This document shows positions 8,278-17,365 of a stretch of 64,000 nt of DNA, piece by piece. Source of the stretch: Marininema halotolerans (GTDB taxonomy: Bacteria; Bacillota; Bacilli; Thermoactinomycetales; DSM-45169); contig NZ_FPAA01000006.1 of NCBI RefSeq assembly GCF_900116235.1, forward strand, positions 1 to 64,000, in the 5' to 3' direction. A program made the position numbers and the translations under genes. A model generated the notes under the pieces. That model was not told the origin of the DNA. It searched no databases and was given only the letters and a program-made list of their open reading frames with translations. Position 1 is the first letter of the stretch, and each line of letters opens with the position of its first letter.

Positions 8278-8382
8278 TCCGCATCACTATGAAGTTTTTT
8301 ATCCTCGTATTGACTATAATGAAAAGTTGGATATTTGTCTACTACGCTTATCATTCATCTTTCTTTAAGGAAGGATAAATAA

Positions 8383-8413
8383 AAAAGCCTTCTCTAATTA
8401 ATGAGAAGGCTTG
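8383..8413 (-). terminator. Terminator of the 40-aa membrane protein gene
   Basis: On the minus strand, AAGCCTTCTC, loop, GAGAAGGCTT is followed by TTTTTT. It lies 8 bp beyond the stop at 8421 and separates that gene from the riboswitch. Confidence 0.82.
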
Positions 8414-8420
8414 TCCCACT

Positions 8421-8543
8421 TTAATTTTCGGAACTCCATAAATCTTCGTTGGCTTCACCTTCAGAACTTTTACCAGCAAATTTAAGGGTGATGGCCATCA
8501 AACTGATGATCGCCAGCACAGAAGTAATGATCCAAGTAAACAT
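8421..8543 (-). CDS. 40-aa single-helix membrane protein
   Basis: Short gene: MFTWIITSVLAIISLMAITL, then KFAGKSSEGEANEDLWSSEN. One N-terminal membrane helix and an acidic C-terminal tail. AAAGGG lies 8-9 nt before the ATG and a clean terminator follows, so it is a complete one-gene unit. No family recognised. It sits directly upstream of the B12-riboswitch operon on the same strand, which may be coincidence. Confidence 0.7.
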   Translation of the reverse strand: MFTWIITSVLAIISLMAITLKFAGKSSEGEANEDLWSSEN

Positions 8544-8704
8544 ACATAATCATCCCTTTCGAGTTGGTAGGTTTCCAATCTAAGCGAATAAGTTAAAATC
8601 ATATGGGGATAATTGTCTCCTCTTTATTATGACGTATCAGGGGCCAAAAAGTATTCATTTTTCATAAAAAAAATTTCTTTTTTTCTTGGCACGGGAAGGG
8701 ATAG

Positions 8705-8752
8705 AAAAAGGTTGATTGAAAAGCATCTTTCGCTTTTCAATCAACCTTTTTT
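8705..8752 (-). terminator. Long hairpin terminator after the 51-aa basic protein gene
   Basis: AAAAAGGTTGATTGAAAAGC and its complement form a stem of about 20 bp ending in T runs on both strands. It follows the minus-strand gene at 8759 by a few bases. Confidence 0.8.
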
Positions 8753-8758
8753 CAGTCT

Positions 8759-8914
8759 TTAACCAAATGCCCTAGAGAAAAATCCCATCATGGGTCGTAC
8801 TTGCTTCCATAACCGATGCATCGAACGTAGGGGTCTCCACCAGGTCCAAAGGGCACGAAGGCGTCCAATTCCACCCAATCGGGTGAATACTTGAGCTAAT
8901 CGCGCTATCCACAT
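8759..8914 (-). CDS. 51-aa basic, Trp/Arg-rich small protein
   Basis: Starts at ATG 8914, preceded by GGAGGTG at a good distance: MWIARLAQVFTRLGGIGRLR, then a Trp/Arg-rich part (WTWWRPLRSMHRLWKQVRP) and MMGFFSRAFG. It is amphipathic and strongly basic and could bind membranes or nucleic acid. Its own terminator supports expression. No family recognised. Confidence 0.55.
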   Translation of the reverse strand: MWIARLAQVFTRLGGIGRLRALWTWWRPLRSMHRLWKQVRPMMGFFSRAFG

Positions 8915-8996
8915 AGTTGTGACACCTCCACGGATAATATTCCTTTTCATTGTATTCCCAACCTGGAAAAGGGGATGGGCAAATAGGACAACGATT

Positions 8997-9027
8997 AAAA
9001 AGAGAGGACCTCGGTGAGAGGTCCTCT
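8997..9027 (-). terminator. Terminator of the OYE gene
   Basis: AGAGGACCTC / GAGGTCCTCT stem; on the minus strand it is followed by TTTTTAAT. It is just past the stop of the oxidoreductase gene. Confidence 0.85.
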
Positions 9028-9040
9028 TGGAAAGGGATAA

Positions 9041-10105
9041 TTATTTTAGTGTGAGTAAATGCTTTTCTGCTTCATAGGTTTCAAGGGGTGTACCTGCTTT
9101 TACTCGATGGAGATAATCAGGGTTGGCAATGAGCGGACGTCCAATAGCAGCGAGGTCGATGGTTCCTTCTGCAAGTGCCTGCTCAGCTGTTTCAGGATCC
9201 AGGGAGCCTACACCAATGATCAGTCCATCCCAATACTTCCGCACTAATTGATGCAGGGTTTTGCCATCAGCCAGCACTTGTGTGAAGTTCATGGTAGAAG
9301 GGTGAATCATTTTCACACCCACTTCACGGAAAGCTTCGACGAAGGTACGAATGGCCGCTTCGGGATCCTCCCATATATAGTCGAGATTATCTCCCTTGAA
9401 AGCAGAGAAGCGAATGATGGTGCGATCAACACCAACAGCATCAATGACGGCTCGAAGAACTTCCTTCATGAAGGTGAGTCGTTGGGCGAGATCGCCACCA
9501 TATTCATCGGTGCGTTGGTTGGATACATCCGAGTTAAACTGATCAACTAAGTAGCCATGAGCACCATGAATTTCTACACCATCAAAGCCAGCTTTGATGG
9601 CATTTCGTGCCGCTTGGGCATATTGATTGACGACTTCATGAATCTCCTCTTTGCTCATCGCTTCGGGTTGATCAAAGGGTTTACGGAAACGGGGAACGTA
9701 CCCTTTCGCTTGAATGGCCGAGGCGGATTGGGGTTGTTGTCCACCGCTGAGTTCGTGATGAGACAAACGTCCCACGTGCCAGATTTGTGCAATAATTGTA
9801 CCGCCTTCTTGGTGAACGGCTTCCGTAACGGGTTTCCAGGATTCAACCTGTTCTTCGGTATAGAGGCCGGGTACACCAGGATTCCCTTTTGCCCGAGGGC
9901 TGATGACGGTGCCTTCTGAAATGATTAAGCCAATTCCATCTTGGGCGCGTTTGCGATAATATTCCACCGCTTGTGGGTTAACAACCCCCGTTTCATCATC
10001 AGCAAAACAACGGGTCATTGGAGCCATGGCTACCCGTGACTGCAACTTCCAAGCACCGACTTGAACGGGTTCAAACAGTTTATGAAGCGATGTGTTGGTT
10101 GTCAT
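9041..10105 (-). CDS. Old Yellow Enzyme family NADH:flavin oxidoreductase
   Basis: 354-aa FMN TIM-barrel enzyme of the classical OYE branch. Landmarks are MAPMTR near residue 30, AQIWHVGR near 105, the active-site segment EIHGAHGYLVDQF near 180, NQRTDEYGG and the phosphate-binding AIGRPLIANPD near 320. Such enzymes reduce activated C=C bonds, nitro compounds or quinones with NAD(P)H. The start overlaps the stop of the upstream Rrf2 regulator by 4 nt (ATGA), so the two are one transcription unit and the regulator probably controls it. Confidence 0.9.
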   Translation of the reverse strand: MTTNTSLHKLFEPVQVGAWKLQSRVAMAPMTRCFADDETGVVNPQAVEYYRKRAQDGIGLIISEGTVISPRAKGNPGVPGLYTEEQVESWKPVTEAVHQEGGTIIAQIWHVGRLSHHELSGGQQPQSASAIQAKGYVPRFRKPFDQPEAMSKEEIHEVVNQYAQAARNAIKAGFDGVEIHGAHGYLVDQFNSDVSNQRTDEYGGDLAQRLTFMKEVLRAVIDAVGVDRTIIRFSAFKGDNLDYIWEDPEAAIRTFVEAFREVGVKMIHPSTMNFTQVLADGKTLHQLVRKYWDGLIIGVGSLDPETAEQALAEGTIDLAAIGRPLIANPDYLHRVKAGTPLETYEAEKHLLTLK

Positions 10106-10602
10106 GATGGATGTTCTCCCTTCTCAATGTGCAATTGAATCCAATCATTCATCGTTTCCATACAAGCTTGGTGGGAATCTCTGATTTCTTCCAGCATCGA
10201 AGCTAAAGTCACCTTCGATAACTCTTCCTTCCATGCTAATTCGGCTCGATTCATGAATTTGGATAGGATACATCGATCATTGGGCACTGTTGGATCAGCA
10301 ACCAGCATCCGATGATAGATGCCGCCCTCTTGATAAAGAGAACCGCGTCCCTCCACCGCTAAAAAGATATCAAGAAGCGAGATCATTGCCGGATCACGAG
10401 ACAGCGAAAAGCCCCCTCGAGTTCCTGTCGATGATCGAACGAGCCCAGCCTGAACGAGGGTTCGCATTCCTTTCTTAAAATAAGAAGGGGATGCGCCCAT
10501 ACGCTCGCTAAGGGCTTCCGCTGTCAAGCTTGTGTGCGCGGGTAGTTGGGCGAGTAGAAGGAGAGTATAGACGGATTGTTCCATGCTGGATTTGATACGC
10601 AT
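10102..10602 (-). CDS. Rrf2-family transcriptional regulator
   Basis: 166 aa. N-terminal winged helix (SLTAEALSERMGASPSYFKKGMRTLVQAGLVRSSTG; wing GTRGGFSLSRD) as in Rrf2/IscR/NsrR proteins. The three-Cys cluster of IscR/NsrR is not evident; Cys residues are in DRCILSKF and HQACMETM only, so it may sense by thiol chemistry or be non-redox. It is co-transcribed with the OYE gene, as often seen for redox-responsive reductases. Confidence 0.85.
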   Translation of the reverse strand: MRIKSSMEQSVYTLLLLAQLPAHTSLTAEALSERMGASPSYFKKGMRTLVQAGLVRSSTGTRGGFSLSRDPAMISLLDIFLAVEGRGSLYQEGGIYHRMLVADPTVPNDRCILSKFMNRAELAWKEELSKVTLASMLEEIRDSHQACMETMNDWIQLHIEKGEHPS

Positions 10603-10686
10603 CCGATTGCACCACCTGTTAAATGCTTATTATGGATAATCAATGTCTACAATGAGTCTAAATTGGTTGTATGGAATTGTCAAGGA

Positions 10687-10890
10687 CTATTCTTCTTCTG
10701 AAAAAATAGCTAACAATCCAATCTGATCAACCAGCCGTTCCCATTCGAGACGCCAAAATGTACAATCGGCAGTGAGTTGCATCAATTTTTCAACGTCCCC
10801 ATTTTTGTGGGCTTCTTGCAAGTCTTTTTCCCCTTGACAGAGGTGTTTCCATAAAAAATAGGCCTGGCGTTGGGAGTCTGTGATGTTCAT
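10687..10890 (-). CDS. 67-aa hypothetical protein
   Basis: Soluble, charged, probably helical small protein (MNITDSQRQAYFLWKHL, LMQLTADCTFWRLEWERL, acidic end SEEE). The start at 10890 is set by AAAGGAGG 6 nt upstream. Longer reading frames in this region lack an SD. No family recognised. Confidence 0.6.
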   Translation of the reverse strand: MNITDSQRQAYFLWKHLCQGEKDLQEAHKNGDVEKLMQLTADCTFWRLEWERLVDQIGLLAIFSEEE

Positions 10891-11065
10891 ATATTCCTCC
10901 TTTGGGAATTGACTGATACATTGTAAGACGAATGAGGTGGCTGGGAGTGGACAATCGTGACGACCGATCGCTAGCTCGAGTATCGTAGGAAAAACGATCA
11001 TGCTTAGTGATTGTACGAACCACAAAGGAGAAATTCTATCCGCCAAGCGACCTATTTTCCTTAAT

Positions 11066-11100
11066 AAATAAAAAAACAACGCCGTTGGGTTACGGCGTTG
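11066..11100 (-). terminator. Terminator of katA
   Basis: Stem CAACGCCGT / ACGGCGTTG followed on the minus strand by TTTTTTT. About 50 nt past the catalase stop. Confidence 0.85.
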
Positions 11101-11151
11101 CACGATTAACAATCTATTTTCAATGAGCGAAATGGAGGATCAGCGTCATGG

Positions 11152-12612
11152 TTAAACTTGTTGCAAGTATTTGTTGATATCGAGGCCGAGTGCATCGGCT
11201 AAGGTACGACCATAATCCTCATCAGCACGATAGAAATTACAGATAGCAAGAAAGCGGGTTTTTTCATTGACTTGCTTCAGATCATTCACCATATTCTTAA
11301 TCAGATTGGCCCGTTCTGCTTCCGTAAACTTCTTCCATTGTAATCCTGCTTGAGAGAAGTCATCGGTTTTATAGATTTTTTGCCGACCAGCTACACCAGA
11401 AAGCGGGGTTTCGCTTTCCAAATACGCTGCATCCTCCTGGGGATTACCTTCATGACGGGAAGGTTCATAGTTGATAATGGGTTGTTTGCGATTAAATTGC
11501 ATATTTCCATCTTGTTGGTGGTTATGCACATTGGCATAAGGGCAATTAATTGGCAATTGGAGATAGTTTGGCCCGATGCGATGACGTTGTGTGTCTGGGT
11601 AGGAGAAGAGACGTCCTTGGAGAAGTTTATCCTCGGAAGGCTCAATTCCTGGTACGACGGCACTGGGGGTAAAGGCAGATTGTTCTGTTTCAGCAAAGAA
11701 GTTTTGTGGATTTTGATTTAATGTCATTCTCCCGACAGGATGTAAAGGGTAGAGATCCTCTGGCCATACCTTAGTCGGATCAAGGGGATCCCAATCAAAG
11801 TTATCCATGTCGTCAACATCCATCATTTGCACAAAGAGATCCCACTCGGGGTAATCGCCTTTTTCAATATGATCAAATAGATCCCGCGTCGCATGCTGGA
11901 AGTCTTCCCCCTGCACTTTTTGAACCTCTTCAGCAGTGAAGTTTTTTACTCCCTGTAGTGGTTTCCAGTGATACTTCACATAGATTACTTTGCCTTCAGC
12001 ATTTACCCATTTAAAAGCGTGGACACCAAAGCCCTCCATCTGACGGTAGTTAGCAGGAGTTCCATAGTCAGAGAATAGCCAGGTCATCATATGGGTGGAC
12101 TCTGGTGAGAGGGTCATAAAATCCCAATAACGATCAGGGTCTTGGATATTGGTATCGGGTGCAGGTTTTAACGAATGCACCATATCCGGGAACTTGATCG
12201 CGTCTCGGATGAAGAACACGGGAAGATGATTGCCGACAATATCATAATTTCCTTCCTCTGTATAAAATTTCACAGCAAATCCACGGGGATCCCGAGCCGT
12301 TTCGGGGGAGCCTGCAGGGTGAATAACTGTGGAGAAACGAACGAAAACCGGAGTTTCCTGGCCTTCTTTTTGTAGGAAGTTTGCTTTCGTGTGTTTCGAC
12401 ATGGGGTGGGTTACACGGAAGGTTCCATGTGCGCCTGCACCACGCGCGTGTACGACGCGCTCGGGGACACGCTCCCGATCAAAATGGGCGATTTTTTCAA
12501 TTAAATGGTAATCCTCAAGTAGCGTTGGACCACGACGACCCGCGGTACGGGAATTTTGATTATCCCCAACAGGGGCCCCTTGGTTCGTCGTCAGGTTTTT
12601 CTTTTTATCCAT
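11152..12612 (-). CDS. katA: Monofunctional heme catalase
   Basis: 486 aa from ATG 12612, a small-subunit clade 3 type catalase that dismutates hydrogen peroxide. Features: VPERVVHARGAGAHG with the distal His near residue 55, FVRFSTV, the distal Asn in YDIVGNHLPVFFIRD, and the proximal heme ligand Tyr in RLFSYPDTQRHRIG. Full length. GGGAGAG lies upstream of this ATG; the in-frame GTG at 12624 is too close to it. A 14-of-15 match to the PerR box lies about 53 bp upstream, so induction by peroxide is expected. Confidence 0.95.
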   Translation of the reverse strand: MDKKKNLTTNQGAPVGDNQNSRTAGRRGPTLLEDYHLIEKIAHFDRERVPERVVHARGAGAHGTFRVTHPMSKHTKANFLQKEGQETPVFVRFSTVIHPAGSPETARDPRGFAVKFYTEEGNYDIVGNHLPVFFIRDAIKFPDMVHSLKPAPDTNIQDPDRYWDFMTLSPESTHMMTWLFSDYGTPANYRQMEGFGVHAFKWVNAEGKVIYVKYHWKPLQGVKNFTAEEVQKVQGEDFQHATRDLFDHIEKGDYPEWDLFVQMMDVDDMDNFDWDPLDPTKVWPEDLYPLHPVGRMTLNQNPQNFFAETEQSAFTPSAVVPGIEPSEDKLLQGRLFSYPDTQRHRIGPNYLQLPINCPYANVHNHQQDGNMQFNRKQPIINYEPSRHEGNPQEDAAYLESETPLSGVAGRQKIYKTDDFSQAGLQWKKFTEAERANLIKNMVNDLKQVNEKTRFLAICNFYRADEDYGRTLADALGLDINKYLQQV

Positions 12613-12664
12613 GCTGACGATCACTCTCCCTTATATCGTCTTTTACCTAGTAATGATTCGTTAA

Positions 12665-12679
12665 TAATAATAATTATAA
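12665..12679 (-). promoter_or_regulatory. Probable PerR box of katA
   Basis: On the minus strand TTATAATTATTATTA matches the PerR consensus TTATAATTATTATAA at 14 of 15 positions. It is located where it would overlap the katA promoter. Confidence 0.75.
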
Positions 12680-12900
12680 TTTAAAGTGGAGTCAACCTTT
12701 TTTTCATCAGGATCATATGATGATACCTACCCTTCCTTTCTAATGGCCAATCATCATTTTATATGCACAGATTGGGAAAAAATTCGGCGATCCAAGGGTT
12801 TTTGTATGGAAGGGGAAGGAAGAAGGAATAATGGTAGCGGATACGGTAAATAGTAGGTACTTTCTTTGCCTTTATGATGAAGAGAAAGGGGAGACGTGGG

Positions 12901-14613
12901 ATGAGGACAGGATGTCTGTCGCTGAGAAGGATAGTGATCATGACGCTAGGTCTGAGTTTGGTCTTTCCAAGTACCCTATGGGCAAAACAATCAAATTCAT
13001 TGGTAGAAAATAAGTACCCAGTCGATAAAGTAGGAAAGGAGAGGATTCCAACGAAACGAAGCTGGAGTCCATGGGATCATCCTGCTCCCCTTTTATCGAC
13101 ATTGCATGAGGGGAAAGCAAGGGAGGTTGGCATGGTAAAGCAGTCTCTCGATGCAATTGATCCCTACATGGATCGTGAAGTGGAACGGGGAATAATCCCA
13201 GGGGCGGTAGTATTCGTTGCCCGAAGTGGGGTTGTGGTCAAAGAAAAAGCATATGGGGATGCAGTGAAATATACAGAGGATGCAGAACCACTTGATCAAC
13301 CCATTAAAATGAAAAAGGATACCATTTTTGATCTGGCATCCATTAGCAAAATTTATACGGCGACGTTAGTACTAAAACTCTATGAACAGGGATCCCTTCG
13401 ACTGGACGATCCTGTAGCTACCTATTTACCTGATTTTGCGCAAAACGGCAAAGAAAAAGTGACCATTCGGCAGTTATTAACCCATACGTCAGGCTTTGAA
13501 GCAGGCATTCCCTTGTGGAAATATGAGGGGAGTAGGAAGGATCGTATTCAGCGGGTGATGCAACATCCGTTGCAAAATCAACCGGGAACTACGTACCTAT
13601 ACAGTGATTTAAATATGATTACCCTCGGAGCGCTTGTGGAGAAGGTAACAAAAAAGCGCCTCGATGTAGTACTTGCGGAGTTAATCACCGGACCCCTCGG
13701 ATTAAAGGATACGAGTTATAATCCTTCTCCTAACCTGAAAAACCGAATTGCGGCGACAGAATTCCAGCCGCTATTGAATCGAGGAATGATTTGGGGAGAG
13801 GTTCATGATGAAAATGCGTGGGCGCTGGATGGTGTAGCTGGACATGCAGGAATTTTTTCCACGGCACAGGATGTTGCTGTTTTTCTCCATATGCTATTAA
13901 ACCACGGGAAATACGGTAACGTACGCATATTAAAGCCGAAGACCGTTGCCATCATGGAAAAAAATCAAAATATTGATTTTCCAGGGCATGACCATGGTTT
14001 GGGGTGGGAATTAAATCAACCTTGGTATATGGATGGCCTTTCGGGCACCGATAGCATGGGTCATACAGGGTTTACCGGAACGTCCATTGTGGTGAGCCGG
14101 AGCAATGCACTCCTTGCCATCACGTTAACGAATCGTGTGCATCCCACGCGTCAAACTCCGTCGATTAACCCCTTACGAAGACAAGTAAGTCGAATGATTG
14201 CGGATGCGATTCCTGTCCAGAAGCCTGGAAGGAGTACGTCGTGGTTTTCTAGCTATGGGGATGAATTAAATCGTATCCTTCAATCAGAAGAGTTACCCAA
14301 AGGAAAAAACCGAACGCTCTCCTTTGATACATGGTATCGCATCGACCCATCGGGAGATTTTGGTATTGTGGAAGGATCAGTCGATGGAGAGCGATGGATT
14401 TCTCTTAGTTCTTCCTATAGCGGTGATAGTGAAGGGTGGGGAAGGCAGAGGTTAACCTTACCTGAGGATATTCGATATGTTCGATTCCGTTATCATACCG
14501 ATGAAAGTGGGAATGGGCGGGGTTGGTATGTGAAGCAACCGATTATTCAAGGAAGTGGTAACATCGTTCCTTGTACGCTGATGGGGGATGATTGGGAACA
14601 AGGGCATTGGTAG
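12901..14613 (+). CDS. Secreted beta-lactamase-fold serine hydrolase with C-terminal beta domain
   Basis: 570 aa. Signal peptide (GLSLVFPSTLWA), then a class C beta-lactamase/esterase-like domain (about 75-435) with the nucleophile motif SISK, the Tyr of YSDLN in the YxN position, and HTGFTGTS in the KTG position. The end (about 450-570) looks like a beta-sandwich (DTWYRIDPSGDFGIVEGSVDG, GWYVKQPIIQG), as in MAM/immune-inhibitor-type modules. A true beta-lactamase is unlikely; a cell-wall amidase/esterase is more plausible. Start ATG 12901 has AAAGGGGAG 7 nt upstream. Solitary gene. Confidence 0.82.
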   Translation: MRTGCLSLRRIVIMTLGLSLVFPSTLWAKQSNSLVENKYPVDKVGKERIPTKRSWSPWDHPAPLLSTLHEGKAREVGMVKQSLDAIDPYMDREVERGIIPGAVVFVARSGVVVKEKAYGDAVKYTEDAEPLDQPIKMKKDTIFDLASISKIYTATLVLKLYEQGSLRLDDPVATYLPDFAQNGKEKVTIRQLLTHTSGFEAGIPLWKYEGSRKDRIQRVMQHPLQNQPGTTYLYSDLNMITLGALVEKVTKKRLDVVLAELITGPLGLKDTSYNPSPNLKNRIAATEFQPLLNRGMIWGEVHDENAWALDGVAGHAGIFSTAQDVAVFLHMLLNHGKYGNVRILKPKTVAIMEKNQNIDFPGHDHGLGWELNQPWYMDGLSGTDSMGHTGFTGTSIVVSRSNALLAITLTNRVHPTRQTPSINPLRRQVSRMIADAIPVQKPGRSTSWFSSYGDELNRILQSEELPKGKNRTLSFDTWYRIDPSGDFGIVEGSVDGERWISLSSSYSGDSEGWGRQRLTLPEDIRYVRFRYHTDESGNGRGWYVKQPIIQGSGNIVPCTLMGDDWEQGHW

Positions 14614-14644
14614 AAAGGCTATTCACCTTGAATTTACGAATGTG

Positions 14645-15394
14645 TTAGCGTAGGATCAGGTTCTTTTTTCGAAGAGACAAGATTCGTTTGATCGGGCCAC
14701 GATCAGAAAGTTTGGCAAATACCATAATGCCGGGGCTGGTATTCACTTCATAAACCCAAAATTGTTTTTTATCAATACCGATGTCCAAACCATATTCAGG
14801 TCTTCTGGGAAAATGTTTTTCCATCACACGGGCAATTCGGATTGCGATATTTTTAATATCATTGAGCAAGATTTTTTGTTGATGGGGATCCCCTTTTAAA
14901 TGATTCGAAAAAAGAGATTGGATAGAGATCGGGAGTCCACCACGATGGCGATTGGTAATAATGCTTTTTTTACGACCCAGTTTTCCAACACTTCCCCCAT
15001 AAAGCCAACTTCCATTGACCCGTTGGACATGTACTCGGACATCGAAGGGGAGTCCTTTATGGGTAACGCTCTCAATGCCTTGTTGCAAGAGGTAGGGCTT
15101 TTTGCTACACAATCGTGTGACTGCCTGGCCAATTTCTCCACTGGGTCCCTTTACAATGGTGGCACCTTCCTTGCGTAAACAAAATTCATTGGATGCGATT
15201 CGGTCAATACGATAGATCCCATAGCCTAAACTACCCACGTCGGGTTTAAGGTAGATGATTGGGTAGCGATTGAGCATGAGCTGAAGGTTAACTAGATTCA
15301 TGGGTAGCGTATGTGGAAGATAACGAGCGATGACAGGGTCACTTAACAAGTGGTCATTCTTACAACTCTTACTTCGAATACATATCTTAACCAA
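14645..15394 (-). CDS. YheC/YheD-family spore-coat ATP-grasp protein
   Basis: 249 aa with the ATP-grasp layout of YheC/YheD: IYLKPDVGSLGYGIYRI (nucleotide-binding strand and loop), LLQQGIE, FDVRVHVQRV, GLDIGIDKKQFWVYEVNTSPGI (metal-binding E and N). Family members are endospore coat-associated and ligate an unknown substrate. The TTG start at 15394 is supported by AGGAGAGGG 7 nt upstream. Its presence agrees with the sigK gene in pointing to a spore former. Confidence 0.85.
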   Translation of the reverse strand: MVKICIRSKSCKNDHLLSDPVIARYLPHTLPMNLVNLQLMLNRYPIIYLKPDVGSLGYGIYRIDRIASNEFCLRKEGATIVKGPSGEIGQAVTRLCSKKPYLLQQGIESVTHKGLPFDVRVHVQRVNGSWLYGGSVGKLGRKKSIITNRHRGGLPISIQSLFSNHLKGDPHQQKILLNDIKNIAIRIARVMEKHFPRRPEYGLDIGIDKKQFWVYEVNTSPGIMVFAKLSDRGPIKRILSLRKKNLILR

Positions 15395-15440
15395 CGAATA
15401 TCCCTCTCCTTCATGACTACTAAACTAATCTACGTAACAA

Positions 15441-15506
15441 GGAAGCTTATAGTGTGGGTATTTTAAGAGAAAGGGCACACTATTAAACAAAGAAACATCA
15501 GCTTCC
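15441..15506. other. Nested inverted repeats in the yheC-like/yqeG gap
   Basis: GGAAGCT (15441-15447) pairs with AGCTTCC (15500-15506), and inside it ATAGTGTG (15449-15456) pairs with CACACTAT (15476-15483). The two stems are coaxial with internal loops. The 288-bp gap holds this and the yqeG promoter; no other gene is seen. Confidence 0.4.
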
Positions 15507-15617
15507 TTTCAAGGGAGGGAGAAACTAGCTCTTTATGCTGTTTTAACCATTACATTTCTAAAGTTGTTTTTACAAGTGACGAATGAAGAATTTTCTTATA
15601 ATTAATCTCAGGCTCTT

Positions 15618-15647
15618 TTGCAAGGGGATTTCATGATGTGGTATAGT
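15618..15647 (+). promoter_or_regulatory. Sigma-A promoter of the yqeG operon
   Basis: TTGCAA, 18-bp spacer, TATAGT; 35 bp before the yqeG start codon. No second promoter of this quality is seen before leuS. Confidence 0.65.
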
Positions 15648-15682
15648 TAGGCTCGAAAAGTATGCGCTAAGTAGGTGGAGCT

Positions 15683-16201
15683 GTGAAACGGATCATTCCC
15701 GATGAATTTGTACAATCGATTTATGAAATCGATTTTAACCAGTTGCAACGCCGGGGTGTGAAGGGAGCCATCGTCGATCTAGATAATACGTTGGTAGAAT
15801 CGACGCGCCCGGATGCCACCCCTGAATTGGTTCAATGGCTGGATCAGTTGCAAGGATTGGGTTTTAAAGTGATGATTGTTTCAAACAATAACCGGACACG
15901 TGTTTCTAAATTTGCTTTGCCCCTGCAGGTGCCTTATATTCATCGGGCAAAGAAACCACTCTCTTCTGCCTTTCGACGGGCGATGAGGAAGATGGAAATT
16001 CAGCCGGAACAAACCGTTGTCATTGGCGATCAATTGTTTACCGATGTTCTTGGGGGCAATACGTTAGGACTTCATACGATTCTCGTCGTACCGGTGTCTC
16101 GATCAGAAGGGATGTTTACCAAGTTCAATCGTGTCGCTGAACGATTGGTCTTTCGTTGGATGAAGCAAAAGGGCTTGTTGGGCTGGGAGGAAAAGAAGTG
16201 A
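15683..16201 (+). CDS. yqeG: YqeG-family HAD phosphatase
   Basis: 172 aa, HAD-IIIA type. Motif I DLDNTLVE near residue 32, motif II SNNN near 74, KKP motif III Lys near 97 and GDQLFTDV motif IV near 118. Related to phosphatidylglycerophosphate phosphatases, but YqeG itself has no fixed substrate. GTG start. First gene of the conserved yqeG-yqeH-aroE-nadD-yqeK-rsfS set; its stop overlaps the yqeH start by 4 nt. Confidence 0.92.
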   Translation: MKRIIPDEFVQSIYEIDFNQLQRRGVKGAIVDLDNTLVESTRPDATPELVQWLDQLQGLGFKVMIVSNNNRTRVSKFALPLQVPYIHRAKKPLSSAFRRAMRKMEIQPEQTVVIGDQLFTDVLGGNTLGLHTILVVPVSRSEGMFTKFNRVAERLVFRWMKQKGLLGWEEKK

Positions 16202-17304
16202 TTGAACGAGAGCAATGGTGTGAAGGGTGTGGAGTCACTCTTCAAACAGAGAATCCCGAGGAGCAAGGATATGTGCCAGCTTCTGCTTTAGAGAGGGAGC
16301 ATATTATATGTCGTAGGTGTTATCGGATTCGGCACTACAATGAGTTGGCTCCAGTGGAACAAGATCCGAGTGCTACATTACGTCTGTTAGAGCAAATTGC
16401 GCAAGCAGATGCCTTAGTGGTTCAGGTTATTGATTTATTTGACATTTCGGGCAGCTGGATTCCCGGTATTCATCGCCATATTGGGAATAACCCGCTGCTG
16501 ATTTTAGGAAATAAAGTTGATCTTTTTCCAAAATCAATTAAGCATCAACGATTAAAGGAATGGGTGCAGGGAGCGGCGAAGGATTTGGGAGTTAAACCTG
16601 TGGATGTAGTTTTGACGAGTGCTGCAAAGGGGACTCGCATTGATGTTGTGGCAGAAGCGATCGAGAAATTTCGCGACGGGCGCGACGTTTTTGTCATCGG
16701 GACTGCGAATGCAGGCAAATCCACGTTCATCAATCGCTTGTTAAAGGAATTTGGAGATGAGGGGGAAGAGGCGGTTACGACATCCCCTTATCCTGGCACC
16801 ACATTAGATGCGATCAGTATTCCCCTTGGTGATGGCAAACATATCATCGATATGCCAGGGGTGGTGCGAAAGGATCGCATGAGTGAGTGGGTTGACCCAA
16901 AAGAACTGAAACAAATTACACCGGATGGCGAAATCAAGCCGAAAGTGTATCAATTGAGTGAGGGTCAGACGCTCTTTTTTGGTGGATTAGCCCGAATTGA
17001 TTTTGTGGAAGGAAAGCGGCAATCCTTCATTTGTTACCTAGCGAATGGGTTATACATTCATCGAACGAAGTTGGAAAAGGCAACAGAGATTTGGGAGCGA
17101 CATCGCGGCGAATTACTTTCTCCACCCAAAAACCCTGATTCGTTACCCAAAATGGTGCGACATTCTTTTGTAATTAATGCAACCATGAAAGAAGATATTG
17201 TGATCTCGGGTCTTGGATGGATTAGTGTCGGTAGTGAGAAGGCAAAAGTGGATGTTTGGGCGCCTGAAGGTGTACGAGTAGAACTTCGCTCTGCGGTGAT
17301 TTGA
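16198..17304 (+). CDS. yqeH: Circularly permuted GTPase YqeH, 30S ribosome assembly
   Basis: 368 aa. N-terminal zinc finger (CEGCG and CRRC). The GTPase motifs are permuted: NKVDL (G4) near 110, TSAAKG (G5) near 140, GTANAGKST (G1) near 170, then DMPG (G3) near 220. The C-terminal part is the RNA/protein-binding domain. It assists 30S maturation in Bacilli. GTG 16198, preceded by GGGAGG at 7 nt, is the start; a longer frame from 16156 would lie inside yqeG. Confidence 0.95.
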   Translation: MIEREQWCEGCGVTLQTENPEEQGYVPASALEREHIICRRCYRIRHYNELAPVEQDPSATLRLLEQIAQADALVVQVIDLFDISGSWIPGIHRHIGNNPLLILGNKVDLFPKSIKHQRLKEWVQGAAKDLGVKPVDVVLTSAAKGTRIDVVAEAIEKFRDGRDVFVIGTANAGKSTFINRLLKEFGDEGEEAVTTSPYPGTTLDAISIPLGDGKHIIDMPGVVRKDRMSEWVDPKELKQITPDGEIKPKVYQLSEGQTLFFGGLARIDFVEGKRQSFICYLANGLYIHRTKLEKATEIWERHRGELLSPPKNPDSLPKMVRHSFVINATMKEDIVISGLGWISVGSEKAKVDVWAPEGVRVELRSAVI

Positions 17305-17365
17305 CTACAACATACGTTAGGTATACGGGTATGGCAATAGAATATGGACAATCATGGGGGGACGT

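Noticed and set aside
8142..8378. Plus-strand ORF of 78 codons
   Set aside because: Lies opposite the cobalamin riboswitch; translation is random-like.
9248..9919. Plus-strand ORFs of 100 and 120 codons
   Set aside because: Shadows of the OYE gene on the opposite strand, without SD.
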